DNA of 17,799 bases from Euperipatoides rowelli. Lineage: Eukaryota; Onychophora; Udeonychophora; Euonychophora; Peripatopsidae. Of the stretch, positions 17,645-17,799 are shown piece by piece; the stretch's first letter is position 1; every line of letters begins with the position of its first letter. The stretch is from NCBI GenBank assembly GCA_003024985.2, contig PXIH01S0009606.1. One strand, written 5' to 3'. A program made the translations under genes and the position numbers. The notes below the pieces were generated by a model that saw only the letters and a list, made by a program, of their open reading frames with translations, searched no databases and had not been told where the DNA came from.

Positions 17645-17799
17645 TGTATTTTTTTTGGGTAATTTTTTTTTCTATCGATCATTAAATATAACCCTTTCCA
17701 CTCCAAAGTCGAATCTCAGTCGACAAATTTCAATTGGCAATTCCACTCAAAGTCGAAAGAGAGTCTATTTTTTCTCTCTCTAATTGAATAATTACCATA
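17645..17799. other. Right-edge sequence with a short direct repeat
   Basis: TTCCACTCCAAAGTCGAA at 17696-17713 and TTCCACTCAAAGTCGAAAG at 17741-17759 are direct copies about 45 bp apart, with GTCGA also between them (CAGTCGAC). No coding signal was seen. It could be part of a promoter-like LTR or an unrelated repeat cut by the window edge. Confidence 0.4.

Noticed and set aside
1-17799. tRNA, rRNA, CRISPR arrays, bacterial promoters or operons
   Set aside because: No T-arm or B-box words in a cloverleaf context, no regularly spaced repeats, and an evidently eukaryotic nuclear context.

Overview
This is an AT-rich animal nuclear DNA window, most likely from an invertebrate. It holds intron-split coding sequence, no bacterial-style operons, and a dense layer of decayed eukaryotic transposable elements (hAT, pogo/Tigger-type, several non-LTR retrotransposon families and a Ty1/copia element). 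The species cannot be named from this window. Three unresolved bases (6920, 14211, 14248) mark it as draft sequence.

The only cellular gene I can identify is on the minus strand at the left end: two exons of LSM5, the U6 snRNA-associated Sm-like protein. The exons are at 2319-2224 and 1242-1215. Both have canonical splice sites and continuous phase, and the intron between them splits the conserved Asn codon of the Sm1 motif. The final exon must lie left of base 1. I could not find the first coding exon. The LSM5 intron that runs off the left edge carries a 1.09 kb near-palindromic foldback transposon (47-1138), so the pre-mRNA should contain an almost 500 bp hairpin.

From 2320 to 6230 the DNA is AT-rich and gene-poor. 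It holds two weak minus-strand terminal-exon candidates (3531-3454 and 5369-5229) and one short hAT element (3674-4151). From 6230 to 12450 there is a stack of dead elements: a palindrome (6237-6272), the 3' end of a non-LTR reverse transcriptase (about 6290-6890), an endonuclease plus RT element (about 7440-8755) broken by a hAT fragment, an unrecognised minus-strand coding relic (about 8939-9950) split by a pogo/Tigger-type MITE (9129-9599), and a Tx1/L1-like non-LTR element (about 9952-11955) split by a 769 bp hAT element with an 8 bp target-site duplication (10713-11481).

From 12450 to 15660 there are two more hAT-like ends, a minus-strand CR1/jockey-like RT relic (about 14400-13735) and a polyadenylated-looking 3' end (15330-15302). 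From about 17620 down to 15660 lies a minus-strand Ty1/copia pol relic (linker, RT, RNase H) with many breaks. The last 180 bp hold a tight hairpin and a short direct repeat. Every transposon coding region seen is inactivated, so the window is a host-gene intron and its flank acting as a transposon graveyard. I see no evidence for a new multi-gene system.
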